DNA from: Thiobacillus denitrificans ATCC 25259
Lineage (GTDB): Bacteria > Pseudomonadota > Gammaproteobacteria > Burkholderiales > Thiobacillaceae
Direction of reading: 5' to 3'
Assembly (NCBI RefSeq): GCF_000012745.1
Contig: NC_007404.1
Coordinates: 2,356,001-2,420,000 of the forward strand
Length of the DNA stretch: 64,000 nt
Shown here one piece after another: positions 16,805 to 25,512 of the stretch. Position 1 is the stretch's first letter. Every line of letters begins with the position of its first letter. The notes beneath the pieces are model-generated. The model searched no databases, had not been told where the DNA came from, and worked only from the letters and a program-made list of their open reading frames with translations. Position numbers and translations under genes: made by a program.

Positions 16805-17677
16805 TTACTTGAGCAGGTCGTTCTTCTTCAGGCCCAGGTCCTTCACCATGTCGCGGATCATCTGGTAATCCTTGGGCGCGACCGCCACGTAATGGCTCAG
16901 GTTGCCGTAGCCGCTGACCTTGATTTCCTTGTGGGCGTTCAGGATGGCGTCCCGGATTTTCTTTTTCGTCGCCGCCGGCAGATCCTTGCGATAGACCAGG
17001 GGCGAGCCCGGCAGCGGATCGGATTCCTTGACGACGCAGTTGGTCTCTTTGGTGATGAGGCCCTTGGCGAGCATCTTCTCGTAGGTGATGTCGTTGTCGG
17101 CGGCGGCGTCCACGGTCTTGTTCTTGACCGCCAGCTCGGCGGCGTCGTGCGAGCCGGAGTAGGTGAACTTGCCGAAGAACTGCTGCGGCATCATGCCGGT
17201 TTCCTTCTTGACCATGTAGGTCGGCATCAGGCCGCCCGATGTCGAGGCCGGATCGACGAAGGCCACGCTCTTGCCCTTCAGGTCCTTGATCGACTTGACG
17301 CCGGCGTCGCAGGGCGCGACGAAGAGGCTCTTGTAGGTATGGGTGGTGCCGCCCTCGCGGATGCCGACGGCGAAGGCCTCGGCGCCGGCTTCCTGCTCGG
17401 CCAGGTAATAGGACAGCGGGCCGAACCAGGCGACGTCGACGCGCTTCTTCTTCATGCCTTCGATGACGCCGGCGTAGTCGGTGGCGGTGTACACCTTCAC
17501 CTTCTGGCCCAGTTTCTTCTCCAGGTGGGCGCGCATGGGCTCGAACTTCTGCACCATTTCTTCATTGTTTTCCGCCGGGATGAGGCCCATGACGATGTCG
17601 CGCGCCTGGGCGGATGCGGCGGCGAGGGAAAGGACCAGCGCCAGCGCGCTTGCCGAGAAAGTGTGTTTCACATACAT
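16805..17677 (-). CDS. phnD: Phosphonate ABC transporter periplasmic binding protein PhnD
   Basis: PhnD captures phosphonates in the periplasm and delivers them to PhnE. The 290-residue precursor has a signal peptide (MYVKHTFSASALALVLSLAA, cleavage near ASAQA-RD). Ligand-region motifs are VAWFGPLSYYLA, FVDPASTSGGLMPTY and FTYSGSHDAAELAVKNKTVD. The start at 17677 has GGGAG eight bases before it; an ATG 13 codons upstream would spoil the signal peptide. It begins 35 bases after phnF. Confidence 0.95.
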   Translation of the reverse strand: MYVKHTFSASALALVLSLAAASAQARDIVMGLIPAENNEEMVQKFEPMRAHLEKKLGQKVKVYTATDYAGVIEGMKKKRVDVAWFGPLSYYLAEQEAGAEAFAVGIREGGTTHTYKSLFVAPCDAGVKSIKDLKGKSVAFVDPASTSGGLMPTYMVKKETGMMPQQFFGKFTYSGSHDAAELAVKNKTVDAAADNDITYEKMLAKGLITKETNCVVKESDPLPGSPLVYRKDLPAATKKKIRDAILNAHKEIKVSGYGNLSHYVAVAPKDYQMIRDMVKDLGLKKNDLLK

Positions 17678-17712
17678 TGCGGTTGCTCCCGTAAGATTGA
17701 TCGATAGACAGG

Positions 17713-18441
17713 TCAAGGATTGATGCGCAGTTGGATCCGGTCGGCGCGGAACCGGGTCAGGGCGTATTCGAGCGGGGTACCGTCCCGCTCGTCTACATTG
17801 ACGCTTTTGACCCGCAGCACCGGCTGGTTCTGGGCCATGCCCAGCAGCGAGGCGTCGTCGCCTTGCGGGAGTGCCGCGCTGACCAGGCTTTCGATGCGCC
17901 GCAGCTTCAGTCCGTGGCGGACGGCAAGATGTTCGTGCAGCGAGCCGCCGGGGTAGTCCGCCAGCACGTCGGGGAAGGCCTGCCGCGGCAGGAAATGGGA
18001 AATCACGCAGATGGCCCGGTCGTCTGCCAGGCGCAGGGATTCGATCCAGACGACGGGATCGTTTTCAGCCAGGCGCAGGCGGGTGGCAACGCCACCTCTC
18101 GCCGGGATGACCAACTTGCGCAAGACGCGGCTGCTGGCAGTCTTGCCGAGGGATTCGAAGGTTTCCGTGAAGCGCGTGCCGCTGCCCAGCACATAGTCGG
18201 CGGGGGCATCGAGTACGAAAGTGCCCTTGCCGTGGCGGCGCTCCAGTAACCCGGCGGCGATCAAGTCCTCTACTGCGCGTCGTATCGTGTGCCGATTGAC
18301 GCCAAAACGCTCCGCCAACTCATTTTCCGAAGGCAGGCAGGCGCCCGGCGACAGGAACGAAGCGATCTCCCCCTTGAGCAATTTCGCGATCTGGCTATAG
18401 ATCGCTTCGCCGCCATTCCGTTGCAAAGCCACAAGACTCAT
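17713..18441 (-). CDS. phnF: GntR/HutC-family regulator of phosphonate utilisation (PhnF)
   Basis: This is the likely repressor of the operon it heads. The 242-residue protein has an N-terminal winged helix (about 10-75; PSENELAERFGVNRHTIRRA with GKGTFV as the wing) and a C-terminal UTRA ligand domain with the typical end LEYALTRFRADRIQLRINP. Position next to phnD and the HutC subfamily support the PhnF call; the ligand is unknown. Confidence 0.9.
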   Translation of the reverse strand: MSLVALQRNGGEAIYSQIAKLLKGEIASFLSPGACLPSENELAERFGVNRHTIRRAVEDLIAAGLLERRHGKGTFVLDAPADYVLGSGTRFTETFESLGKTASSRVLRKLVIPARGGVATRLRLAENDPVVWIESLRLADDRAICVISHFLPRQAFPDVLADYPGGSLHEHLAVRHGLKLRRIESLVSAALPQGDDASLLGMAQNQPVLRVKSVNVDERDGTPLEYALTRFRADRIQLRINP

Positions 18442-18928
18442 CTAGACATCCCCACATGACGTTTCGGGAACTCTAGGGGTTCAATGTGACCGTATGATGA
18501 TGGAAATTCCGGGGGTGAACTGAAACTTGAATCGGTCCCTCGACAGCCTTCGAGACCGTCAGCATTTCAGGCCTGTAAGTTTTCTTTCGCCGAAAACGAG
18601 ACGTACTCCATGAACCGCATGAACTTCTGCGATGAGTCGGCGACGCGCGTCAATGTTTCAGAAAACAGACATTACCGAGCGTCCGCAATCCGCAAGAAGC
18701 GACTGGCTGCAAAGGCCGAACAACCGTCCTTAACAGGATGTCAGGTTGCCGCATCCCCTATGCCGGCCTTCAAACACCGGTCGTCCCCCGCGATTATCCA
18801 GAGGCACCTGCAGCCACACCCCGCCTAGCCGCCGGCCCCACGCGGTTGCCCCGCCTCCCCGCTGCCGCTAGACTCTCGGGGTCGCTTTCTAACCGCTTTT
18901 GTCGTGAATCCACCCTGCCCCGCCCGCC
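18442..18928. other. 487-bp divergent gap between phnF and minC
   Basis: It should hold the phn promoter and the minC promoter. A 15-bp imperfect dyad, GAACTCTAGGGGTTC at 18468-18482, lies just upstream of phnF, and TCTAGACA covers the bases next to its ATG; either could be a PhnF operator. I saw no acceptable pho box (paired CTGTCAT-like heptamers at 11-bp period). From about 18860 the sequence is the part also found, decayed, at 2341. Short open frames here have no recognisable family. Confidence 0.4.
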
Positions 18929-19684
18929 ATGCCACGCCGACGTGAGCCTCGTCCGGCGCCGGCGCTGGAACTCAAAACGACGCGCCTCGCCGGCATCCAG
19001 GTCGTCCTCAACAGCGCCGAGCATGAGGCGCTGAACAGCCACCTCACCACGATCTTCGCCGCGACGCCGGATTTCTTCGGCGGCGAGGCGGCGGTATTCG
19101 AGTGCGGGCGGCTGGCGGCGGACGCGGCCTCGCCCGACTGGCGCTGGCTCGCGCAGGAACTCAAGGACCGCGGGCTCAATCCCTTCGCGGTGCAGAACGC
19201 TTCACCCGAGATGGCGGCGGCGGCCGCCGAAGCGGGCCTGCTGGTGCTGAACGCTGCGGCGGCTGCGGCGCCGGTGGAAGCGGCACCGGCACCCGCGCCT
19301 GAACCGGAACCCGCGCCCGAACCCGAGCGCCCCGCGCCGGCCGCGGCCTCTGCGCCGACGCGGGTGATCGACAAGCCGCTGCGCTCGGGCCAGCGCGTCT
19401 ACGCCGCCGGTGGCGACATCGTCGTGCTCGCGGCGGTGAACCCCGGCGCGGAGGTGATCGCCGACGGCAGCATCCACGTCTACGCGCCGCTCAAGGGCCG
19501 CGCGCTCGCGGGTGCGCGCGGCGACACCTCGGCGCGGATTTTCACGACGCACCTCGAGGCCGAGCTGGTCTCGATCGCGGGCGTCTACCGCACCTTCGAC
19601 GCGGCGCCCGACGCCGCGGTCGCGCGCAAGCCTGCGCAAATCCGCCTGGCCGACGCGAGCCAGATCGTCATCGAACCTCTCTAA
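18929..19684 (+). CDS. minC: Septum site-determining protein MinC
   Basis: MinC inhibits FtsZ polymerisation away from midcell, carried to the poles by MinD. The 251-residue protein has an N-terminal domain (about 12-105; FFGGEAAVFECGRLAADAAS), an Ala/Pro/Glu-rich linker (about 107-145), and the C-terminal beta-helix domain (VIDKPLRSGQRVYAAGGDIV, VNPGAEVIADGSIHVYAPLK, GRALAGARGD). The ATG at 18929 is the only in-frame choice, as a stop lies just upstream; its ribosome site is weak. It is first of minCDE. Confidence 0.95.
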   Translation: MPRRREPRPAPALELKTTRLAGIQVVLNSAEHEALNSHLTTIFAATPDFFGGEAAVFECGRLAADAASPDWRWLAQELKDRGLNPFAVQNASPEMAAAAAEAGLLVLNAAAAAAPVEAAPAPAPEPEPAPEPERPAPAAASAPTRVIDKPLRSGQRVYAAGGDIVVLAAVNPGAEVIADGSIHVYAPLKGRALAGARGDTSARIFTTHLEAELVSIAGVYRTFDAAPDAAVARKPAQIRLADASQIVIEPL

Positions 19685-19708
19685 CCCAACCCACCAAAAG
19701 GAAGCTCT

Positions 19709-20524
19709 GTGGCAACCATCATCACTGTCACCTCAGGCAAGGGCGGCGTCGGCAAGACGACGACCAGCGCATCGATCGCGAGCGGCCTCGCGCTGCGCGG
19801 CTTCAAGACCGCAGTGATCGACTTCGACGTGGGCCTGCGCAATCTCGACCTCATCATGGGCTGCGAGCGCCGCGTGGTGTACGACTTCGTCAACGTGATC
19901 CAGGGCGACGCCAACCTGAGCCAGGCGCTGATCAAGGACAAACACGCCGACAACCTGTTCGTGCTGCCGGCCTCGCAGACGCGCGACAAGGACGCGCTGA
20001 CCGAGGAAGGCGTGGAAAAGGTGTTGAAGGAGCTCGAACACCAGGGCTTCGACTACATCGTCTGCGATTCGCCGGCCGGCATCGAGCACGGCGCGGTGAT
20101 GGCGCTGACCTTCGCCGACGAGGCGATCATCGTGACCAACCCGGAAGTCTCGTCGGTACGCGACTCCGACCGCATCCTCGGCATCATCCAGTCGAAGAGC
20201 CGGCGCGCGATCGAAGGGCGCGAGCCGGTCAAGGAACACCTGCTCGTCACGCGCTATTCGCCCAAGCGCGCGGTCGACGGCGAGATGCTGACCTACACGG
20301 ATATCCAGGAACTGCTGCGGATTCCGCTGCTCGGCGTCATTCCCGAATCCGAAGCCGTGCTGCAAGCTTCGAACCAGGGCATTCCCGCGATTCACCAGAA
20401 GGACACGCCGGTGGCCGAGGCCTACCTCGACGCGATCGCGCGTTTCCTCGGCGAACAACGCCCGCTGCGCTTCGTCGATTACGAGAAGCCCGGCCTCATC
20501 AAGCGACTATTCGGAGGCAAGTGA
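19709..20524 (+). CDS. minD: Septum site-determining ATPase MinD
   Basis: MinD is a membrane-bound Walker ATPase that oscillates with MinE and recruits MinC. It has 271 residues: deviant Walker [11 protein letters not shown] (about 9-18), [39 protein letters not shown], and a C-terminal amphipathic membrane-targeting helix ([10 protein letters not shown]). AAGGAAG precedes the start. It lies 24 bases after minC and one base before minE. Confidence 0.98.
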
Positions 20525-20525
20525 C

Positions 20526-20780
20526 ATGTCCTGGCTCTCCCTCATCTTCGGCGAAAAGAAATCGACCGCCTCGGTCGCCAAAGAGCGGCTGCAACTCATC
20601 ATCGCGCACGAGCGCGTCGGCCTGTCGGGCCGTGACTTCCTGCCCGACCTGCAGAAGGACCTGGTCGCGGTGATTTCGAAATACGTCAAGATCGATCCCG
20701 ACGACATCAAGGTCGGCCTCGAAAAACAGGGCAACTACGAGGTCATCGAGGTCAACATCGTGCTGCCCGAGATGCGCTGA
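20526..20780 (+). CDS. minE: Cell division topological specificity factor MinE
   Basis: MinE stimulates MinD ATPase and sets the site of division at midcell. It has 84 residues: an N-terminal membrane and MinD-binding part ([31 protein letters not shown]) and the C-terminal dimerisation domain ([20 protein letters not shown]). Length and layout are standard. Start and minD stop are almost contiguous. Confidence 0.97.
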
Positions 20781-20902
20781 TCCGCACGGTTCCCAATCTA
20801 CGAACGGCCGCCCGAGCGCAGGCGGCTCACCGCTGAACCTTCGCGCTCACGGGCGACGGGCTGACCGCCCCGCACCGCTTCGAGTCAGCCACCCTCGCTT
20901 CA

Positions 20903-21460
20903 CTATTTCACCGCCTCGCGGATTTCGCGTTCCATCTCCGGCGTAACTTCGGTCGAACGCGCCGGCAGCGGCGCGGTGGCCCGTTCGCCGTTGCGTCCAA
21001 TATCGTCGATAAGTCGCTTCATCTCCTCGATTTCGCGGACCTGGGATTCGATGATCTTGTCGGCGAGTTCACGGACCCGGGGGTCGCTGATCTCGGCCTT
21101 GCGCGCATTGTTGATCGCGATCGAGTGGTGGGGAATCATCGACTGCATGAAGCGAACATCGTCGATCAGAGCCTGGCGCCTGTTCAGCGCCAGCAGGATG
21201 ACGCCGGCCAGCGCGGCGACGACGACGACCGCGATCTTGGTCGCCATGCCCTTGTACATCTGCCACATGAACGCGAGCATCACGACGCTCATTGTGCATC
21301 CCATCACCAGCGATGCGACCGCGCGGTTCGCGCTGAACAGCGCGTGGTCGAGCGAATAAACGAGCTGATACATCAGGAAGAACATGATGAAGGTCGACAC
21401 GGCGATCATCGCCGCGAAACGGCCCCAGCTCATGCTCATCGTCTGCTTCGAGTGCTCCAT
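20903..21460 (-). CDS. DUF305 membrane protein
   Basis: This 185-residue protein has an N-terminal basic segment, three hydrophobic helices (about 14-34, 43-65, 69-87) and a C-terminal four-helix DUF305 region with the hallmark [20 protein letters not shown] (about 103-122; MIPHH with M and H candidate metal ligands). DUF305 proteins are often linked to copper handling, but no copper gene is nearby. GAGGAG precedes the chosen ATG; the longer upstream frame was trimmed. The gene is monocistronic and convergent with minE. Confidence 0.85.
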   Translation of the reverse strand: MEHSKQTMSMSWGRFAAMIAVSTFIMFFLMYQLVYSLDHALFSANRAVASLVMGCTMSVVMLAFMWQMYKGMATKIAVVVVAALAGVILLALNRRQALIDDVRFMQSMIPHHSIAINNARKAEISDPRVRELADKIIESQVREIEEMKRLIDDIGRNGERATAPLPARSTEVTPEMEREIREAVK

Positions 21461-21581
21461 GATTTCTCCTCGTCCGATGCCGTGCGGCGTTTGCGGGTTC
21501 TGCGGGCGGAAAGTCCGCGCGCAGCCCTGAAACATAGACGAGTATGTCGCCGTCGCCAGGCGCCGGCCACGGCGCGGCGAT

Positions 21582-22055
21582 TCAGCCAGTGGAAGACGCG
21601 CGGTCTGCCTGGGCGGAAGTTACGCGCGCCACTTCCGCCGCCAGTCGCTCGAGATTTTGCTGGTTCGCGGCGGCGACGAAGTCGGCAATGCGCGCGTAGT
21701 GCGCGGGCGTGTCGAAGGTCTGCCGCCACACCGCCTCGGTGCCCGCGGCGTGCGGACGCAACTCCAGCGTCAGCACGAAATGGTGGCCGTTGAGATGCTC
21801 GATCTCGAACAGCCGATCGGTTTCGATGCGCGTGAAGCGGCTCTCGTTCGGATAGTCCTTGCCGTCGGGGCCGTTCATCGTCAGCAGCCAGCGCCCGCCC
21901 GGGTGGAATTCGAAGGTGTGGATCGTGCTCGTGAAGCCCTCGGGCCCCCACCAGCGCGCGATGCGGTCGGGATCGCGGATCGCGGCGAAGACCTCGGCGG
22001 GCGTGGCGGGGATCACGTGGGTTCTGTGGTCGGAGCGGTCGTCGGTCGGGTTCAT
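21582..22055 (-). CDS. SRPBCC / AHSA1-type ligand-binding protein
   Basis: This 157-residue protein has the START-like helix-grip fold of the AHSA1 family: [29 protein letters not shown] at about 13-41 in order, then FEFHPGGRW and a C-terminal helix ([10 protein letters not shown]). Such proteins bind small hydrophobic ligands; the actual ligand is not predictable here. It is followed by an acetyltransferase gene read upstream on the same strand, without coupling. Confidence 0.85.
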   Translation of the reverse strand: MNPTDDRSDHRTHVIPATPAEVFAAIRDPDRIARWWGPEGFTSTIHTFEFHPGGRWLLTMNGPDGKDYPNESRFTRIETDRLFEIEHLNGHHFVLTLELRPHAAGTEAVWRQTFDTPAHYARIADFVAAANQQNLERLAAEVARVTSAQADRASSTG

Positions 22056-22086
22056 GCGTTCCTCTTCACGGGGCGGGCAAGGGCGC

Positions 22087-22569
22087 TCACAGAAATCGAT
22101 GCATCACGAACGCATCGACGTAAGCGTGTTCGGGATGGCAGAACGCCTCCGGAATGCGGCCGACGATTTCAAATCCGAGGGCCTGCCACAGGCGCACGGC
22201 GTGCGTGTTCGTGCTGACGACAAAGTTGAACTGCATCGCCCGGTATCCGCGCGATGCGGCGTACGCCAGCGAGTGCTCGCACATGGCGCGCGCGACGCCG
22301 CGGCCGCGGGCCTCGGCGCGCGTCACGTAACCGCAGTTGCAGACGTGCCGCCCGCCGCCGGCCTGATTCGGGCGCAGGTAGTAGGTACCGACGATGCCGC
22401 CTTCGTCCTCGGCGACGAAGGATTCCTTGTCCGCTGAGGTCCAGTACCCGAGCGCCTCGTCCGCGCGCAATGCCGGATCGATGGCGTACGTCCCACCTTC
22501 CCGCATGACAGGGAGAAGGATTTCGACGATCGCCGGGTAATCGCGCGCTTCCGCCGCCCTGATCTGCAT
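22087..22569 (-). CDS. GNAT-family N-acetyltransferase
   Basis: This 160-residue protein has the GNAT fold. MQIRAAEARDYPAIVEI starts it, GGIVGTYYLRPNQ lies near 63-75, and the acetyl-CoA loop CNCGYVTRAEARGRGVARAM spans about 82-101, followed by GYRAMQFNFVVSTN and LWQALGFEIVGRIPEAF. The variant resembles acetyltransferases of the phosphinothricin/amino-acid type; the substrate is unknown. Confidence 0.88.
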   Translation of the reverse strand: MQIRAAEARDYPAIVEILLPVMREGGTYAIDPALRADEALGYWTSADKESFVAEDEGGIVGTYYLRPNQAGGGRHVCNCGYVTRAEARGRGVARAMCEHSLAYAASRGYRAMQFNFVVSTNTHAVRLWQALGFEIVGRIPEAFCHPEHAYVDAFVMHRFL

Positions 22570-22615
22570 CGCCGGAATTATAGGGGTGTCGGCCGCGCGC
22601 CCGGGCGCGCGACGC

Positions 22616-22948
22616 TCACGCCGCGACGCGCTCGACCGCAGCCAGATCGAGCATCACCCGCCCGTCTTCGACCCTGACCGGAAACTCGCGTGCGCAACCC
22701 TCGTCGGGCGCGACGGCGCAGCCCGAATCGAGTTCGATGTTCCAGTTGTGCATCGGGCAGGCGACGCGCTTTCCGTGCACGATGCCCTGCGAGAGCGGCC
22801 CGCCCTTGTGCGGGCAGCGGTCCTCGAGCGCGAAGACCGCGTCGTCGGCGGTGCGGAACACGGCGATGTCGATCGCGCCGTGGCGCACGATGCGCGCGCC
22901 GAGCCGGGGGATGTTGTTGAGGTCGAGAACGTCTGTCCACTGGGTCAT
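22616..22948 (-). CDS. nirD: Assimilatory nitrite reductase small subunit (NirD)
   Basis: NirD is the Rieske-type partner of NirB in NADH-dependent reduction of nitrite to ammonium. It has 110 residues with the two [2Fe-2S] ligand pairs CPHKGGPLSQG (about 41-51) and CPMHNWNIELDSG (about 63-75). Both Cys-X-His pairs are intact, so a cluster is expected here, unlike NirD forms that have lost it. It is last in nasA-nirB-nirD, 19 bases after nirB. Confidence 0.94.
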   Translation of the reverse strand: MTQWTDVLDLNNIPRLGARIVRHGAIDIAVFRTADDAVFALEDRCPHKGGPLSQGIVHGKRVACPMHNWNIELDSGCAVAPDEGCAREFPVRVEDGRVMLDLAAVERVAA

Positions 22949-22967
22949 GCTGTCTGTCCTTTTGCGC

Positions 22968-25424
22968 TCAGGCGGAAATGGTTTCGAATTCGTGCTTCAG
23001 CTTGCCTTCCTGGGCGCGCTCGAGCCACGGGTCGCGCTCGACCGAGAGCGCGAACAGCAGGCGCTCGTAGAGGGCGCACCTGCTCGCGGCGTCGTCGACG
23101 ACTTTCTTCTTGACGTAGTCGAGGCCGACGCGTTCGAGGTAATGCACGGTGCGGTCGAGGTAGCGCGCCTCTTCGCGATAGAGCTGGAGGAAGGCGCCGG
23201 AATATTCCAGCACTTCGTCGGGCGTCTTGACCTTGACGAGGAATTGCGCGACCTCGGTCTTGATGCCGCCGTTGCCGCCGACGTAGATTTCCCAGCCCGA
23301 GTCGACGCCGATGACGCCGACGTCCTTGATCGCGACTTCGGCGCAATTGCGCGGGCAGCCCGAGACCGCGAGCTTGACCTTGTGCGGCGCCCACATCTTG
23401 TAGAACACCTTTTCGAGATCGATGCCCATCTGCGTCGAGTCCTGAGTGCCGAAGCGGCACCACTCCGAGCCAACGCAGGTCTTCACGGTGCGCAGCGCTT
23501 TTCCGTAGGCGTGGCCCGACGGCATGTCGAGGTCGGCCCAGATCTTGGGCAGGTCTTCCTTCTTGACGCCCAGAAGGTCGATGCGCTGGCCGCCGGTGAC
23601 CTTGACAGAAGGCACGGCGTACTTCTCGGCGACTTCGGCGATGCGGCGCAATTCGGCCGGGGTCGTCTGCCCGCCCCACATGCGCGGGATGACCGAATAG
23701 CTGCCGTCCTTCTGGATGTTGGCGTGGGCGCGCTCGTTGATGAAGCGCGACTGCGGATCGTCCTCGGCCTCGCCCGGCCAGGTCGAGATCAGGTAGTAGT
23801 TGAGCGCGGGCCGGCACGAGGCGCAGCCGTTGGGTGTGCGCCATTCGAGGAAGGCCATCGCCTGCGGAATCGTCAGCAGCCGGTGTTCACGGATCGCCGC
23901 GCGAACGGCCTCGTGGGTGTGATCGGTGCAGCCGCACATCGATTTGGTTTTCGGCGCGGCCGAGTAGTCACCGCCTGCGGTGACCGCGAGGATCTGCTCG
24001 ACGAGGCCCGTGCACGAGCCGCACGAGGACGACGCCTTGGTGTGCTTACGCACGTCCTCGAGCGTGAACAAGCCCTTCTCGCGGATCGCCTTGACGATGT
24101 CGCCTTTGCAGATGCCATTGCAGCCGCAGACTTCCATGTCGTCGGTCATCGCGGCGGCGCGGTTGATGCCCTGGTGGCCGAGATTGCCGCAATGATCCTG
24201 GCCGAACATCAGATGGTCGCGCAGCGCGCCGATGTCCTTGCCGTCGCGCAGCAGCGAGAAATACCACGCGCCGTCGACGGTGTCGCCGACCATGACGCCG
24301 CCGACGAGCTTGTCGTCGCGGATCACGAGTTTCTTGTACACGCCGCCGATCGGGTCGGAATAGAGGATCGTCTCGGTGCCCTCGCCACCCATGAAGTCCC
24401 CGGCCGAGAAGAGGTCGACGCCGGTGACCTTGAGCTTGGTCGACGTCGCCGAGCCCTGGTAGCGGCCGATGCCGTAGTGCGCGAGATGATTGGCGCAGAC
24501 CTTGGCCTGTTCAAACAGCGGCGCGACCAGGCCGTAGGCGACGCCGCGGTGGGCGACGCATTCGCCGATCGAGTAGATGCGCGGGTCGAAGGTCTGCATC
24601 GTGTCGTTGACGACGATGCCGCGATTGCAGTGCAGGCCGGCGGACTCGGCGAGTTCGGTGTTGGGGCGGATGCCGACCGCCATCACGACGAGGTCGGCGG
24701 GAATCGCATCGCCGTCCTTGAAGCGGACCCCGGTGACGCGGCCGGACGCGCCCGCGACGAGTTCAGCCGTGTGTTTCTGCAGCAGGAACTTCATGCCTTT
24801 CTCTTCGAGGCTTCTCTGCAACAGGCGCGCGGCGGGTTCGTCGAGCTGGCGCTCCATGAGCCACGGGCCGATGTGCACGACGGTCACGTCCATGCCGCGC
24901 TTCATGAGGCCGTTGGCGGCCTCGAGCCCGAGGAGCCCTCCGCCGATCACGACCGCATGCTTGTAGCGGCCCGCGGCGTCGACCATCGCGTCGACGTCGG
25001 CGATGTCGCGAAAGCTCACGACGCCGGGAAGATCGGCGCCGGCTACCGGCAGGATGAAGGGCGTGCTGCCGGTCGCGAGCAGCAGCCGGTCGTAGCGCGC
25101 GCGCGTGCCGTCGGCAGTCTCGACTTCGCGCGCAGCGCGGTCGATCCTGACGACCTTCTGCCCGAGGTGGAGGCGGATGCCGTTCTCGCTGTACCAGTCG
25201 GCGCCGTTGAGGATGATGTCATCGACGGTCTGCTCGCCGGCGAGCACCGGCGAGAGCAGGATGCGGTTGTAATTGGGATGCGGCTCGGCGCCGAATACGG
25301 TGATGTCGTAAAGCTCGGGTGCAAGCTTCAGCAGTTCTTCGAGCGTGCGCACGCCGGCCATGCCGTTGCCGACCATCACGAGCTTCATCTTGGGGCCCTG
25401 CCCCATGGGCGTACTCATATCCAT
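22968..25424 (-). CDS. nirB: Assimilatory nitrite reductase large subunit (NirB)
   Basis: NirB is the cytoplasmic NAD(P)H-dependent sirohaem nitrite reductase, 818 residues. In order: an FAD/NAD module (KLVMVGNGMAGVRTLEEL at about 14-31; second GGGLLGLEAANGL), BFD-like [2Fe-2S] domains (CGCNGICKGDIV...CGSC and CGCTDHTHEAV...CASC), a ferredoxin-like half, and the sirohaem/[4Fe-4S] cysteines CVGSEWC...CPRNC near 670-715. The start at 25424 follows GGAG by seven bases; the upstream extension has no similarity. It sits between nasA and nirD. Confidence 0.96.
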   Translation of the reverse strand: MDMSTPMGQGPKMKLVMVGNGMAGVRTLEELLKLAPELYDITVFGAEPHPNYNRILLSPVLAGEQTVDDIILNGADWYSENGIRLHLGQKVVRIDRAAREVETADGTRARYDRLLLATGSTPFILPVAGADLPGVVSFRDIADVDAMVDAAGRYKHAVVIGGGLLGLEAANGLMKRGMDVTVVHIGPWLMERQLDEPAARLLQRSLEEKGMKFLLQKHTAELVAGASGRVTGVRFKDGDAIPADLVVMAVGIRPNTELAESAGLHCNRGIVVNDTMQTFDPRIYSIGECVAHRGVAYGLVAPLFEQAKVCANHLAHYGIGRYQGSATSTKLKVTGVDLFSAGDFMGGEGTETILYSDPIGGVYKKLVIRDDKLVGGVMVGDTVDGAWYFSLLRDGKDIGALRDHLMFGQDHCGNLGHQGINRAAAMTDDMEVCGCNGICKGDIVKAIREKGLFTLEDVRKHTKASSSCGSCTGLVEQILAVTAGGDYSAAPKTKSMCGCTDHTHEAVRAAIREHRLLTIPQAMAFLEWRTPNGCASCRPALNYYLISTWPGEAEDDPQSRFINERAHANIQKDGSYSVIPRMWGGQTTPAELRRIAEVAEKYAVPSVKVTGGQRIDLLGVKKEDLPKIWADLDMPSGHAYGKALRTVKTCVGSEWCRFGTQDSTQMGIDLEKVFYKMWAPHKVKLAVSGCPRNCAEVAIKDVGVIGVDSGWEIYVGGNGGIKTEVAQFLVKVKTPDEVLEYSGAFLQLYREEARYLDRTVHYLERVGLDYVKKKVVDDAASRCALYERLLFALSVERDPWLERAQEGKLKHEFETISA

Positions 25425-25512
25425 CTCACCACTCCAAACGAATAGCCAAAAGTGAGGACCGGCACGCCGTTGCGCCGGATCCACGGTTGCCGCGCGCGTA
25501 CCTGCCGGCCGC

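Noticed and set aside
18442-18600. Search for a pho box upstream of phnF
   Set aside because: CTGACGG and CTGTCGA occur near 18548-18572 on the minus strand but at the wrong spacing.
22737-25445. A 902-codon open frame on the plus strand opposite nirB
   Set aside because: It has no domain signature and mirrors the codon bias of nirB; long antisense frames are expected in high-GC genes.
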